The notes: generated from the letters alone by a model not told the origin. A DNA stretch of 64,000 bases from Sorangium cellulosum So ce56 (GCF_000067165.1 NC_010162.1:9059001-9123000), one strand, 5' to 3'; counted from the first letter of the stretch, positions 28,461-37,819 are shown. Program-made: numbers and translations.

Positions 28461-29405
28461 TTACACGAGCCTGAGAAACCCACGGCCGCCAGGCAGTTCG
28501 CGCGCAGGCTTCTCGGTCGCCCCAGGGCGTACCTGAAGTTTGAGCGGCTGCGGCTCGGGCGGCGCGATCTCGCCCTCGGCGAGCGCAGCGGTCACGAGCT
28601 CCGCGAGCGTCCACGGATTCTGAGCGACTCTAGCCGCGACAGCCGGCGTCGTCCCCAGGGCGCCGTGGAGCCGGACGAAGTTGTAATAAACGACCCCCAG
28701 AGCGACGGCGGCGCTATGCCCGCGAAGCGTCTTGCTGAACGCGAGACAGAGGCGACGCGTGCGGCCGACCGTGTGACGCGTGGTCAGGTTGAACCGCTCG
28801 ACGTAGGACGTCGACAGGAGCTCGTCGCGCGGCGCGCCGAAGATCGGTTTCTTCGTAATGAACGGGTCGCGCGGCGGCTCGTAACGATAATCTGGGCGCT
28901 GCGATCCACCCTTGTGGAAGTTCTTGACGCACTGACCATAATCAGCGGCGCCCTTGAAGTTGTGGCCAATGGCAGCGGGATACGACTGCCATCCATCGCT
29001 CGTGATGTGCGGAACGACGGACAAGCGCGAACGCAGATCCTCAATGAAGAGATGCGTGTTCGCATCGTCTCGTTTGCCGACGTGAAACGAGATCGCCAGT
29101 TTCGTGTTCGCGTCCAGCGCGACGTAGAGATAGGCGTCTCCGCGCTCCTCCGGCTCATCGGGCTTCACGCGCGACTGCTTCTTCTGGACGAAGCTCCACA
29201 TTTCATCGATTTGCACGACGTGAGCCGCGATGTCGCGCATCATTCGGCTGTGGAGACGGGCGCAGCCTTCGCCGACGCGGAGCGCCAAGTTCATCGCGGT
29301 ATTCTTGTCGACCCCGACCATGCGCGCCGTCGCGCGGATCGAGTTACCTTCGCAGAGCGCGGAGATGATGCGGACGCGCGTCTCCATGGAGAGAGGGGCG
29401 GGCAC
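28461..29405 (-). CDS. IS1-like transposase (single ORF)
   Basis: A 314-residue DDE transposase of the IS1 type. An N-terminal HTH (RIISALCEGNSIRATARMVG) is followed by IDEMWSFV (Asp67), SDGWQSY (Asp137) and YVERFN (Glu203), with YNFVRLH and a basic tail. Phrases such as AYLYVALDANTKLAISFHVG are typical of IS1-like enzymes that need no frameshift. The GTG start at 29405 has an AAAGG site; METRV six codons later is the alternative. I could not find convincing terminal inverted repeats or a target duplication close to the gene, so the IS ends are undefined. It is intact by reading frame. Confidence 0.88.
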   Translation of the reverse strand: MPAPLSMETRVRIISALCEGNSIRATARMVGVDKNTAMNLALRVGEGCARLHSRMMRDIAAHVVQIDEMWSFVQKKQSRVKPDEPEERGDAYLYVALDANTKLAISFHVGKRDDANTHLFIEDLRSRLSVVPHITSDGWQSYPAAIGHNFKGAADYGQCVKNFHKGGSQRPDYRYEPPRDPFITKKPIFGAPRDELLSTSYVERFNLTTRHTVGRTRRLCLAFSKTLRGHSAAVALGVVYYNFVRLHGALGTTPAVAARVAQNPWTLAELVTAALAEGEIAPPEPQPLKLQVRPGATEKPARELPGGRGFLRLV

Positions 29406-29906
29406 AGCTTGCCTTTCTCCCGGCGCTGGCCCATGCTCGCGGTGCGATGCGCGTTCGGCGGGCCCACCGCCGGATGTTTCGCAGCCCCGCTCCCGGTTGC
29501 AGCCGAGGGCGGGGCGCTTTGCTTTGTGCCCTGAAAGTAACACGAAACACCGTGTTTTCAGGCGAATCCTGCGGGCGTGCGGACATTCACTGGCACACCA
29601 GGCCGGCGCCGTCCGGGCGCGCTTGCATACTCCGGAGTCGATGTCTACAAAAATCGACGTGGATAAGCCATTCGTGTTCCAGACAACAGTCTGGATAAAG
29701 ACTGATCCATTTGCACTTGCGCTAGCAAGCGAATGAATGGCAGTGAATGATCGAAGAAAGAAACGGGGCCGGACCTGTTGCGAGCAGGCCGACCCCGGGC
29801 GCACGGACTCTACCCGCGCGGAAACGCACTGCGGCGTTACACCCAAAGTAATTTCACGCTTTGGTATGCGTGTCAAGGGACAAGTGCGCCTCTCACGAGG
29901 TGCCAT
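29406..29906. other. Non-coding stretch of inserted segment
   Basis: Five hundred bases upstream of the transposase without a supported gene. GC is clearly lower from 29640 to 29760. It contains the inverted repeat at 29530-29562 and an imperfect GC hairpin around 29765-29797 (GGGGCCGG...CCGACCCC). One of these may belong to the IS end. Confidence 0.5.
29530..29562. repeat. Inverted repeat (CCTGAAA-ACACG arms)
   Basis: Two arms, CCTGAAA(gta)ACACG and CGTGTTTTCAGG, pair across a six-base loop with one three-base bulge. It is located 125 bases upstream of the transposase. It could be a transposase binding site, an IS end or a promoter-proximal hairpin. Confidence 0.5.
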
Positions 29907-30098
29907 ATGGCGATTAGTGCTGAGGAGTTTCTTAGGAATTACAAGGTGCTGGAGAGCGAGTGCGCTCTGGGCAGGGCGCACGCGGCGGCCCTCAAGTCGG
30001 TCTCTGCCCAGCTCGCAGCGCTCCCCAGCAAGGAGACGCTGGATGCCATGATCCGGAACGCCGAACTGGCGCGACGCATCATGCCGCCGCGGAAGTAG
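29907..30098 (+). CDS. Small helical hypothetical protein (63 aa)
   Basis: A 63-residue ORF with a good site (GAGG six bases before ATG). It is entirely helical and coiled-coil-like (AEEFLRNYKVLESECALGRA; SAQLAALPSKETLDAMIRNA). It is unrecognised and sits at the right end of the inserted segment, 130 bases before the right direct repeat. Confidence 0.5.
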   Translation: MAISAEEFLRNYKVLESECALGRAHAAALKSVSAQLAALPSKETLDAMIRNAELARRIMPPRK

Positions 30099-30229
30099 TG
30101 GACGGCGCCCGGCGGTAGTCCTCCCCATGCGCCGCCGGGCGCCGACGTCTATCCAGTATATCTGGGTGGGTGAAACCGCGCGCACGAGTGTATGCCACGA
30201 CGGCTAGCACGGCCCATCCAATACATCAC

Positions 30230-30276
30230 CTGTCCGGAGCCGCCGGGCAGAGTCGAAACCCAAACCGGAGGCTGTC
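30230..30276. repeat. Right 47-bp direct repeat (displaced copy of 42-bp unit)
   Basis: An exact 47-base match to 26328-26374. It is a single isolated unit: identity to the array stops abruptly on both sides. It marks the right limit of the inserted segment. Confidence 0.9.
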
Positions 30277-30347
30277 GTGGAACAGGCCGCCGTGTGCGGG
30301 CTCACTTCCGGACCGAGCGCCAGGCGCCGAGTCCGATGTACGCGAGG

Positions 30348-32618
30348 TCAGCGGGAGACGAGGTCCTTCATCCAGGCGACGTCGTCAGGCGTCGCCTGGT
30401 GGAGCTCGCCGGCCCACGCCTCGTCGGTCATGCGCTGGAAGTCCCCGGTGATCTTCTCGAAGTACGAGGAGGCGAGCCCCACGAAGGCGCGCGGCGTGCC
30501 GCAGGGATCGGCGGTGACGACCATGAGCCGCGGCAGGCCGGTGCCCACGTGCAGCACGCGCCCGACCGGCGCCCCGCCCTCGTCGGTCGGCTGCGTGTGC
30601 ACGTCGGCGATCGTCGGGTCCTGGATCACGGTCTGGGACATGTCGAAGAAGAGCTCGGCGTACCAGCCATCCGCCCCCACGTCCGAGCCGCAGCCGCTCT
30701 GGATCCGGACGGCCTGGTTGATGAAATCGAGGTGCTCCGCCGTGAGGGGCACCCCGGCGCGCTCGTTCTCGGCCATCTCGCCGAGCGTCCGCGCGACGCT
30801 CTGCAGCTTCGCGAAGTACGCCGGCACCCGCTGACCCAGCAGCGACGGCGCGCCCGACAGATCGAGCGTCTCGACCACGCGGGCGCCCTGCTCGGCCAGA
30901 TCGGCGATGCGCGCGAAGAACGCCGGGTACGGGTCGACGTAGGCGTCCGGGAACTCGCACGTGGCGCCGCCCGTGTACGACTGCTTGGCGTAGAGCAGCG
31001 TGTCGTGCCGGAGCTCGGCCCACGAGGCGAGCTGGGTGTTCAGGAGGCGCCGGCCCCACGCCTCGGTCTTCGCCACCGCCGGCAGCCCCGCGTCGTCGGC
31101 GAGCGCCTTCGACGGCGACAGCTCCCGCAGCGCGCCGAGCCAGTGATTGTAGAGGTTCTTGCTCCAGAAGTCGCCGGGGTGCGCGTCGACGAGCACGCGC
31201 ATCATGTGCAGGTCCGGCGCGTAGGGGAACTGCCCGAGCTCGGGCGCGAGCAACAGGCCCGCCTGATCGTTGCCGAGCGCGGCGAAGCCCACGTCGAGCG
31301 GGCTCGGCATCATGCGCTTGACGGTGCCGCTCTTCACCCGGTCGTAGACCACGTTCGAGAAGACGTGCGAGTCGACGACGTACCGCTGGCCGAGCAGCGC
31401 GAAGCTCGACGAGAGGGGCATCGTGCCCTTGCCGAGGCCGTTGATCATGATGTGGCTCGAGATCCGCTGCGTCCCGTGGCCCTTCTTCACCACGACGTCG
31501 ATGATCTGCTCGTCCGGGAGCCCGGCGAGGCCGGCGGCGCCGGCGAGGCCGAGGTCCGCGAGCAGGACGTCGAGCTCGGGCAGGGTCATATAGTCGCTCT
31601 CGCCGACGAAGGTCTGGACCGTGTCGTCGATGCGCGTGTACCGGGCGAGGGTCTCCGCGCCGGCGAGGGCGCGCAGCACATAGGCGCCCTCGAGCTGCCG
31701 CCGCTGCAGGACCTGCGTGCCGTCCTGCTGGGTCTCGAGGAAGCGGAAGTCGACGCGGCCGAGCCACATCATGCTGCGGAAGTAGCGCTGGAGCACCGGC
31801 GAGTCGGTGTAGTGGCCGCGCGGCTCGAACTGCGAGAAGTCCATGATCCGATCGGAGCCGAAGAGGCGCACGCTGCCCGCGCCCTCGTGCGCCTTGGCGC
31901 CCGCGACGAGCTCGTCGATCTTCGCGGCGTCGGCGCCCGCCACGGGCGCGACGGGCGCGTCGTTCAGCAGCGAGAGCGCCACGGCCGTGAAGAGGTCGGC
32001 GTCGGCGCGCGCCTCGGCGCCGAGCTCGCCCCCGGCCCCTGCGGCGAGCTGCGCGCGCATCTCCTCGAGCATCGCCCCTAGCTCGGGCGCGAGCGCGGCG
32101 AGCTCCACGCCCTTCAGGATCGCGTCGTACGAGCGGTGGACCGCGTACAGGATGGAGTCGGCGGAGACGTAGAGCGGCAGGTCGAGCGCGTAGATGCTCG
32201 CGTAGCCGTAAGCGAAGGTCGGAAAGGTCTTCTTCTCCGAGATGACGAAGCCGTTCGCGGAGAGCTTCGCGAGCTCGTCCTGGTCGAGGGCGAGCGAGGT
32301 GCCCTGGACGAGCGAGAGGCCCTCGGCGTCCGCAGGCGCGTAGGGCAGGCCCGAGGCGAAGGGGACAGCGTACCTCGAGGCGAAGTCCTCCGCGGTCATG
32401 TTCGCCGAGGACTCCTTCTCGTCGAGCAGCGCGCTGAGCTCCGCCTGCTGCTCGGGCCCGAGCGGCGCCGGCGGCTGCTCCGACTGCGTACCCCCGGTCT
32501 GCGTGCCGCCCGTCTCCGTGCCGCCGGTGTCGGGCTGCTGGTTGCTCTCGCCGGAGCAGCCGCCGGCGAGGGCGAGGAGGATCGGAACGACGTGAAAGTG
32601 AAGAAGCATTTTGCGCAT
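30348..32618 (-). CDS. DUF3160 lipoprotein
   Basis: A 756-residue lipoprotein. The ATG at 32618 follows GGAAGG. A short signal ends in the lipobox LAGGC, then a Thr/Gly/Gln-rich spacer (TGGTQTGGTQ) leads to a large domain with DUF3160 features (ISEKKTFPTFAYGYASIYAL; PLYVSADSILYAVHRSYDAI) and a C-terminal calcium-dodecin-like or beta segment. DUF3160 proteins are secreted or surface-exposed proteins common in myxobacteria and Planctomycetes, function unknown. The frame is open upstream for another 190 bases but that part looks non-coding. It is divergent from the GST gene. Confidence 0.85.
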   Translation of the reverse strand: MRKMLLHFHVVPILLALAGGCSGESNQQPDTGGTETGGTQTGGTQSEQPPAPLGPEQQAELSALLDEKESSANMTAEDFASRYAVPFASGLPYAPADAEGLSLVQGTSLALDQDELAKLSANGFVISEKKTFPTFAYGYASIYALDLPLYVSADSILYAVHRSYDAILKGVELAALAPELGAMLEEMRAQLAAGAGGELGAEARADADLFTAVALSLLNDAPVAPVAGADAAKIDELVAGAKAHEGAGSVRLFGSDRIMDFSQFEPRGHYTDSPVLQRYFRSMMWLGRVDFRFLETQQDGTQVLQRRQLEGAYVLRALAGAETLARYTRIDDTVQTFVGESDYMTLPELDVLLADLGLAGAAGLAGLPDEQIIDVVVKKGHGTQRISSHIMINGLGKGTMPLSSSFALLGQRYVVDSHVFSNVVYDRVKSGTVKRMMPSPLDVGFAALGNDQAGLLLAPELGQFPYAPDLHMMRVLVDAHPGDFWSKNLYNHWLGALRELSPSKALADDAGLPAVAKTEAWGRRLLNTQLASWAELRHDTLLYAKQSYTGGATCEFPDAYVDPYPAFFARIADLAEQGARVVETLDLSGAPSLLGQRVPAYFAKLQSVARTLGEMAENERAGVPLTAEHLDFINQAVRIQSGCGSDVGADGWYAELFFDMSQTVIQDPTIADVHTQPTDEGGAPVGRVLHVGTGLPRLMVVTADPCGTPRAFVGLASSYFEKITGDFQRMTDEAWAGELHQATPDDVAWMKDLVSR

Positions 32619-33128
32619 CGTGTTTTCCTTCCAGAGCGCGCCTCCAGTGCAGTGCGCGGGGCGCGGCGCCCCCGCTGCGGGCAAGGACGGTGCCGCGGGA
32701 GCGAGGCGCGCTCCCCTCTTCGCCCGCAACAGGAAAGATCTGCTCCAGTGCAGCAGGATACGACACCATCGCGATGGATGCGGCGCCGAGGAGAGCTGAC
32801 GTGATGTCACCGCGCCGGGATCAGGTCCGGTCGTTCGAGATCTGTGCTTCGCGCGGAGAGGGCGTGGTGAAACCGTGAAGACGGCCGGAGAGAAGAAGCG
32901 CTCGTGTTGTCCCGGCGACTGTCCTCTTCGCGTTCACGCCGATCGGCGCCTGAGCAACCGCCCTCGCTCACCCGCGCTCCCCGTCCGATTCTGTCGATTT
33001 CTTGCTCCCCATGACAAAGTGGGAACATCGATGTTTCGACGGGGCCCCGAGGAAACTTGGCGGTCCCATGCACGATGAGCGTGACGGCGGCGAATCGGAT
33101 CCACTACAAGGGGCGCCGGAGGCGAACC
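32619..33128. other. Divergent intergenic region
   Basis: Five hundred and ten bases between the leftward DUF3160 gene and the rightward GST gene. I see no supported gene. Promoters of both must lie here; no clear -35/-10 pair stands out. GC is slightly lower than in coding regions. Confidence 0.6.
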
Positions 33129-33755
33129 ATGACCATCACGTTCTATTACTCCCCCCAATCGAGCGCTGGGCGCATCCGCCTGACGCTCGCCGAGCTCGGT
33201 GTCCCCCACGAGGCCGTCCGGGTCGATCTGCGCGCCGGCGACCAGAAGAAGCCGGAGTTCCTCGCCCTCAACCCCAATGGCCAGGTGCCGACCCTCGTCA
33301 TTGACGGCACCCCGATATTCGAGTCGGTGGCGATCCAGATCGCCCTCGGCGAGCGTTACGGCGTCGAGAAGGGCCTGTGGCCGGCCCCCGGCTCGCCCGA
33401 GCAGCTGATGGCCCTGACGTGGATCATCTGGGGCCAGGTCAACCTGACCAGCGCCCTGTTCCGCTACATCAAGAACACGAGCGACTGGTTCCCCAAGGAG
33501 CAGCAAGACGCGAAGCAGGCCGAGGCGGCGATGACCGAGGCGCGCGGCCTGCTCCGCATCCTCGACGGCCGCCTCGACGGCCGCCAGTACGTCACCGGCG
33601 AGCGCTGTACCCTGGTGGATCTCGACCTCGCGTCCGTGCTCGGCTGGGGGCTTCAGGCGGCCAAGATCGACATCTCCGAGCTGAAGAACTTGAAGGGATG
33701 GCTCGGCCGCATCATGGAGCGCCCGGCCGTGAAGGCGGTCATGGCCGAGGGCTGA
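33129..33755 (+). CDS. Glutathione S-transferase family protein
   Basis: A 208-residue protein with the GST layout. An N-terminal thioredoxin-like domain (MTITFYYSPQSSAGRIRLTL) has the cis-Pro segment NPNGQVPTLVIDG and the Glu-Ser pair FESVAI that holds the glutathione gamma-glutamyl group. The C-terminal all-helical domain carries the N-capping Asp motif (CTLVDLDLASVLGWG). The ATG follows a strong CCGGAGGCGAACC site. It probably conjugates or reduces small electrophiles with glutathione; the substrate is unknown. It stands alone. Confidence 0.92.
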   Translation: MTITFYYSPQSSAGRIRLTLAELGVPHEAVRVDLRAGDQKKPEFLALNPNGQVPTLVIDGTPIFESVAIQIALGERYGVEKGLWPAPGSPEQLMALTWIIWGQVNLTSALFRYIKNTSDWFPKEQQDAKQAEAAMTEARGLLRILDGRLDGRQYVTGERCTLVDLDLASVLGWGLQAAKIDISELKNLKGWLGRIMERPAVKAVMAEG

Positions 33756-33925
33756 GCCCGGGCGCCTCGCTCGCCCGGGCGGGCGAGGCGCGCCCTTGCC
33801 TCTTCGTCGCCCGCGGCGAGCGCTCACGGTCATCCACGCTGTCCACGCGATGTGGGCCGCGCCGTGTGGGCCCCGCGCCCCGAGCGCCCTTGCGCGTGCC
33901 GGACACATGCTAGAACTCGGCCGCA

Positions 33926-36022
33926 ATGACGGTCCTCCAGGTCGCCGACCTCAGCTTCGGTTACGGCGCGGACAGGCTCTTCCAGGGCATCACCTTCTCC
34001 CTGGAGCAAGGCCAGCGCGCCGCGCTCGTCGCCCCGAACGGCGCGGGCAAATCGACGCTGCTCCGCCTCGTCGCCCGCGAGCTCACCCCCGACACGGGCT
34101 CTGTCGTGATCCGCAAGGGGATCCGGTTCGCGTACTTCCGGCAGTCGCACGAGCTCGCGGCCCAGGGCACGGTGCTCGACGCCTTCCTCTCCGGGTTCTC
34201 CGAGGTGCTCGAGCTGCGCCACGCCCTCACCGCGGCGCAGCACGCGGCCGCCAGCGGCAGCGAGGCCGATCTCGCCCGCCTGAGCGATCTCACCGACCGC
34301 TACCACATCGCCGGCGGCGACGACCTCGAGCGCCGCGTGGAGATCATCGCGGCCCACCTCGGGTTCTCGCCCGCCGACATGGATCGCCCCGTCTCGAGCC
34401 TGTCCGGCGGCGAGCGCGGGCGCCTGCAGCTCGGCGTGGTGCTCGCCATCGAGCCCGATCTCTTGCTGCTCGACGAGCCCACGAACCACCTCGACATCGA
34501 GACCATCACCTGGCTCGAGAAGCACCTCGCGGGCCTCGGCGGCGCGCTCCTCTGCGTCTCGCACGACCGCGCGTTCCTCGACGCCGTCTGCCCGCACACG
34601 TTCGAGCTCGGGCAGCGCAGCTTCCGCGCCTACCCGCTCAAGTACAGCGACTACGCCGTCGCCCGCGAGGAGGACCTCGCCCGGGAGCGGGAACTCGCCG
34701 AGCGGCAGGAGGCGTTCGTCGCCAAGACCGAGGACTTCATCCGGCGCAACATCGCCGGCCAGAAGACGAAGCAGGCGCAGAGCCGGCGCAAGATGCTCGA
34801 GAAGCTCGAGACGATCGACCGGCCCGAGGACGTGTGGGCGACCGCCGAGAGGGTCCGGTTCCGGTTCGCGCCCGCGCCGCGCAGCGGGGACATCGTGCTC
34901 GACGCGCGCGGGCTCGGCGCCTCGCGGGGCGGGCGCACGCTCTTCTCCGGCGTGGACATGCTCCTGCGGCGCGGCGACCGCGTCGGCATCGTGGGGCCCA
35001 ACGGGACCGGCAAATCGACGCTGCTCAAGCTGCTCGCCGGCGCCGGCGCGCCCGAGGACGCGGGCGACGTGCGGCGCGGGACGAACCTCTGCCAGGGCTA
35101 CTTCGACCAGCACCTCGGCTCGCTCGACCCGTCGAGGACCGCGGTCGAGGAGATCCGCAGCGTGCGCGCCGACATGAACGTCGACGCGACGCGCCAGTAC
35201 CTGTCGCGCTTCCGCTTCTACGGGGACGACGCGCTCCGGAAGGTGCAGGGCTTCTCCGGCGGCGAGCGGAGCCGGCTCGCGCTCGGCAAGCTGCTGCTCG
35301 AGCCGCGCAACCTGCTCTTCCTCGACGAGCCGACGAACCACCTCGACATCCCCGCCGCCGAGATCCTCGAGGAGGCGCTCGCGGGCTTCGAGGGCACGGT
35401 GCTGCTCGTCTCGCACGACCGCAGGTTCCTGGAGGCGGTGACGACGCGCGTCGTCGCGGTGCGCGAGGGGCGCGTGGACATCTACCCCGGCGGCTTCCGC
35501 GACTACCGCGACAACCTCGAGAAGCTCGCGGCCGAGGCGGAGGAGGCGGAGCGCGCGCGCGAGGAGGGCGAGAGGGCGAAGGGCGCGCGCGGAGCGCGGA
35601 AGACGGCGAGCGCGCCTCCGCCGCGCGAGGAGCCGAAGGCGGAGGCGGCGGACCGGGGCGCGAAGGCGTCTGGCCGCGCGGTGCGGCGGAGCGGCGCGAC
35701 GATGCCGCCGCCGGACGACGCGGGCGCGGGCGACGCGGCGGCGCGGCGGCGGGCGTTCGAGAGCGACAAGGCGGCGGCGCGGGCGGCGGAGCGCAAGCGC
35801 AAGCGGGTCAAGGAGCTGGAGGCGGAGATCGCGGCGGGCGAGTCGCGGCTCGCGGAGATGCGCGAGGCGCTGAAGCAGGACCCGGGCGGCGACTGGGCGA
35901 AGCTCGCGGCGGCGGCGCGCGAGGAGCAGGCGCTCGCGAAGCGCGTCGACGCGGCGATGGCGGAGTGGATGGCGCTCAGCGAGGAGCTCGGGGCCTCGGC
36001 GACGGCGGGAGGCGAGGCGTGA
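33926..36022 (+). CDS. ABC-F ATPase (Uup/EttA-like)
   Basis: A 698-residue soluble ABC-F protein with two nucleotide-binding domains and no membrane segments. Walker A motifs are APNGAGKST (about residue 37) and GPNGTGKST (about 357). Signature motifs are LSGGERGRLQL and FSGGERSRLAL, and Walker B segments are LLLLDEPTNHLDIE and LLFLDEPTNHLDIP. The linker between the domains (about 240-310, rich in Arg/Lys/Glu) is the ribosome-contacting P-site tRNA interaction motif of this family. The C-terminal 150 residues are highly charged and coiled-coil-like, as in Uup. It probably works on the ribosome as a translation factor. An ATGA-type overlap leads into the next gene. Confidence 0.92.
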   Translation: MTVLQVADLSFGYGADRLFQGITFSLEQGQRAALVAPNGAGKSTLLRLVARELTPDTGSVVIRKGIRFAYFRQSHELAAQGTVLDAFLSGFSEVLELRHALTAAQHAAASGSEADLARLSDLTDRYHIAGGDDLERRVEIIAAHLGFSPADMDRPVSSLSGGERGRLQLGVVLAIEPDLLLLDEPTNHLDIETITWLEKHLAGLGGALLCVSHDRAFLDAVCPHTFELGQRSFRAYPLKYSDYAVAREEDLARERELAERQEAFVAKTEDFIRRNIAGQKTKQAQSRRKMLEKLETIDRPEDVWATAERVRFRFAPAPRSGDIVLDARGLGASRGGRTLFSGVDMLLRRGDRVGIVGPNGTGKSTLLKLLAGAGAPEDAGDVRRGTNLCQGYFDQHLGSLDPSRTAVEEIRSVRADMNVDATRQYLSRFRFYGDDALRKVQGFSGGERSRLALGKLLLEPRNLLFLDEPTNHLDIPAAEILEEALAGFEGTVLLVSHDRRFLEAVTTRVVAVREGRVDIYPGGFRDYRDNLEKLAAEAEEAERAREEGERAKGARGARKTASAPPPREEPKAEAADRGAKASGRAVRRSGATMPPPDDAGAGDAAARRRAFESDKAAARAAERKRKRVKELEAEIAAGESRLAEMREALKQDPGGDWAKLAAAAREEQALAKRVDAAMAEWMALSEELGASATAGGEA

Positions 36023-36786
36023 AGCGGGAAGCGGGGGGGGCGCGGGGGGCGCGGATCGCGGGGGTGCTGCTCGCGATCGCCGCGGCGGCGCTCGGCCCGG
36101 CGTGCAAGGAGAAGCGCGACGACGGCACCACGCCCGCGCAGGCCGTCGCCGAGCTGCCGCCGCTCGAGCTCCGCGACGACACGGCGAACCTGATGCTGAC
36201 GTGGATCGACGAGAAGGGCGACACGCACGTCGAGCTGCATCCGGCCGACGTGCCGGCCGAGGGCCGCGCGCTCGTGCGCGCCATGCTCTCGGACCGGACG
36301 GAGGGGACGCGGGACGCCTTCTACGTCGCCGATCTGACGCAGAAGCGGCCGGACGGCACGTATGCGGTCCGGACGATGCCGCGGAGGGAATGGGAGTCGC
36401 TGCTGGAGAAGCGGCGCGCCGAGCACATCGCGAAGACGGCGCCGCCGCCGGCGGCGACGCCAGGCCCCGGCGGCTCGGCGGGCGCCGGGGCGCCGGGCGC
36501 GCCGAGCCACCTCGCGGGGGTCACGGTGATCATCTACGGCGCCTCGTGGTGCAAGCCGTGCCACCAGGCCGCGGACTACCTGCGCTCGAAGGGGATCGCC
36601 GCGGTGGTGAAGGACATCGAGGAGGACGCGGGCGCGGCCGCGGAGATGCAGGACAAGCTCGCGAAGAGCCACCAGCGCGGGGGCAGCATCCCGATCATCG
36701 ACGTGCGGGGGCAGATCCTCGTGGGGTTCAGCCCGGGGGCGATCGACCAGGCGCTCGCGCGCGCGGCGGGCGGAACGACGCTCTGA
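36019..36786 (+). CDS. Glutaredoxin/thioredoxin-fold lipoprotein
   Basis: A 255-residue protein. A short N-terminal signal ends with a possible lipobox (ALGPAC, about residue 29). A middle beta-rich domain is at about residues 50-125. A Pro/Gly-rich linker precedes a C-terminal glutaredoxin-like domain with the active site CKPC (WCKPCHQAADYLRSKG), the cis-Pro segment GSIPIIDVRG, and GFSPGAIDQAL. It should act outside the cytoplasm as a thiol oxidoreductase. The GTG start overlaps the ABC-F stop by four bases, which is odd given the unrelated roles and suggests simple read-through transcription. Confidence 0.85.
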   Translation: MKREAGGARGARIAGVLLAIAAAALGPACKEKRDDGTTPAQAVAELPPLELRDDTANLMLTWIDEKGDTHVELHPADVPAEGRALVRAMLSDRTEGTRDAFYVADLTQKRPDGTYAVRTMPRREWESLLEKRRAEHIAKTAPPPAATPGPGGSAGAGAPGAPSHLAGVTVIIYGASWCKPCHQAADYLRSKGIAAVVKDIEEDAGAAAEMQDKLAKSHQRGGSIPIIDVRGQILVGFSPGAIDQALARAAGGTTL

Positions 36787-36849
36787 GGGGGCGGCTGCGG
36801 GCCGAAGCATCGATGATGCGGCTCGGCACATGCTCGCCGTGTCTGGACG

Positions 36850-37176
36850 TTATCCGATAAATATCTCTACGTCATCGTCAGCGCTGTTGATCCTGTCGAG
36901 CTCATCGATAAGCCGATCGAGACGCTCGAGGATCGCTTCGCGATGCGGCTCTGACGAGGCCCACAAGGCGCGCAGAGCCGCGAGTTCTCGGATGACGTCC
37001 GGCAGGTCGCTTCGCTCCACTGGGATTCCGGTCTCGAACAAGGGGACCCACTCTAGCCCGAGCGCCTCGGCCGCCGGCACCCAGAACTCCTTGAAGGTGG
37101 CCTGCGCAGCGACCGGAACGAGGCGATTCGACCTGGTGTCACCCTGCCGTGAAGTTGTCATCAGAACAACCGACAT
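36850..37176 (-). CDS. Small hypothetical protein, low-GC cluster gene 4
   Basis: A 108-residue protein with a strong GGAGGGG site before its ATG. Its sequence contains FKEFWVPAAEALGLEWVPLF and an acidic helical C-terminus (LERLDRLIDELDRINSADDDVEIFIG). I do not recognise the family. It is the most downstream of four same-strand small genes in a block with lower GC than the surroundings; such proteins are often immunity proteins of polymorphic toxins, but no toxin is present here. Confidence 0.65.
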   Translation of the reverse strand: MSVVLMTTSRQGDTRSNRLVPVAAQATFKEFWVPAAEALGLEWVPLFETGIPVERSDLPDVIRELAALRALWASSEPHREAILERLDRLIDELDRINSADDDVEIFIG

Positions 37177-37528
37177 GGCCCCTCCATCTAGTTGCCCAAT
37201 TCCGCAGTAAACGTCCAGTCAGGAAACTTCGCACCAGGCTTGCGATCTCGCATCGACGGCAGTCTGGCCAGCTCGGACGGGCCTGGATCAATCTGGCGCA
37301 AACGATGGTCTTCGCAACAGGCGCCGGCGCTGGGAACCGCTTTATGATCCGCTTCAGGCATTCACCATCCCCATCTTCGGCCCGCTCACCTGGCGCGTGG
37401 ACATTGCTCAATGGCGAGGCTCAACACCAACAACGCGAGCCGTCGGAAGCGCATGGGCTCGGCGAGCGGCTTCCCAGCCCCACCAGCGTCGGCATCTTCA
37501 CGTGGCGGACGGATGCAGTGTGACAGGG
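37177..37528. other. Spacer in the low-GC cluster
   Basis: About 350 bases between two small minus-strand genes. Open frames exist on both strands but none has a ribosome site or sensible composition. It may be a decayed gene. Confidence 0.5.
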
Positions 37529-37819
37529 TCAGCCGCCCTCCAGAATCCATCCTTGTGAGATCTGGGCGGGCCAGTGACCTCGGAGCCGTATCAACGCGGT
37601 AAGGCCCTCCTGAATTTCGTCGATCTCGTTACTGTAGATGACGATTCCATCGATCAACAGATCAAGCTCGACCGGCTCCCCGTGTTTCACGCCCATCTCG
37701 TCGGCGCGGTGGGCAGAATGAACGGATTTACCCCGTGTGAACGTGCCAGCGATGAGGCGACCTGTCACATGTGCCCCATCGGCTGTTGTTTTTATAGCGT
37801 AGACCTGGAATTTTCCCAT
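37529..37819 (-). CDS. Small beta-rich hypothetical protein, low-GC cluster gene 3
   Basis: A 96-residue protein. The segment VTGRLIAGTFTRGKSVHSA followed by VELDLLIDGIVIYSNEIDEI has the look of the small beta-barrel found as domain 2 of translation GTPases (xxxGRxxxGxxxxG), which also occurs as stand-alone small proteins. The ribosome site is weak. Function unknown. It is part of the four-gene block. Confidence 0.6.
   Translation of the reverse strand: MGKFQVYAIKTTADGAHVTGRLIAGTFTRGKSVHSAHRADEMGVKHGEPVELDLLIDGIVIYSNEIDEIQEGLTALIRLRGHWPAQISQGWILEGG

Larger units (their letters stand above)
26375..30229. mobile_element. 3.86-kb segment bounded by 47-bp direct repeats
   Basis: Everything between the two 47-bp copies appears to have been inserted into, or moved next to, the repeat array. 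It contains the HTH-sigma-81 aa cassette, a 129-residue orphan gene, an IS1-like transposase with a short coupled ORF, and a 63-residue ORF. GC is lower and base use more even than in neighbouring genes. No integrase or second transposase is visible. The mechanism (site-specific integration, or repeat-mediated recombination carrying an IS) cannot be read from the sequence. Confidence 0.6.

Noticed and set aside
29765..29797. Terminator-like GC hairpin in the inserted segment
   Set aside because: Imperfect stem with no following T tract; kept only as a note in the region description.
33830..35416. 528-residue minus-strand frame opposite the ABC-F gene
   Set aside because: Shadow frame of a clearly coding, highly conserved gene.
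37139..37411. Minus-strand 90-residue ORF between cluster genes
   Set aside because: No ribosome site, irregular composition and overlap with the start of the well-supported gene at 36850-37176.
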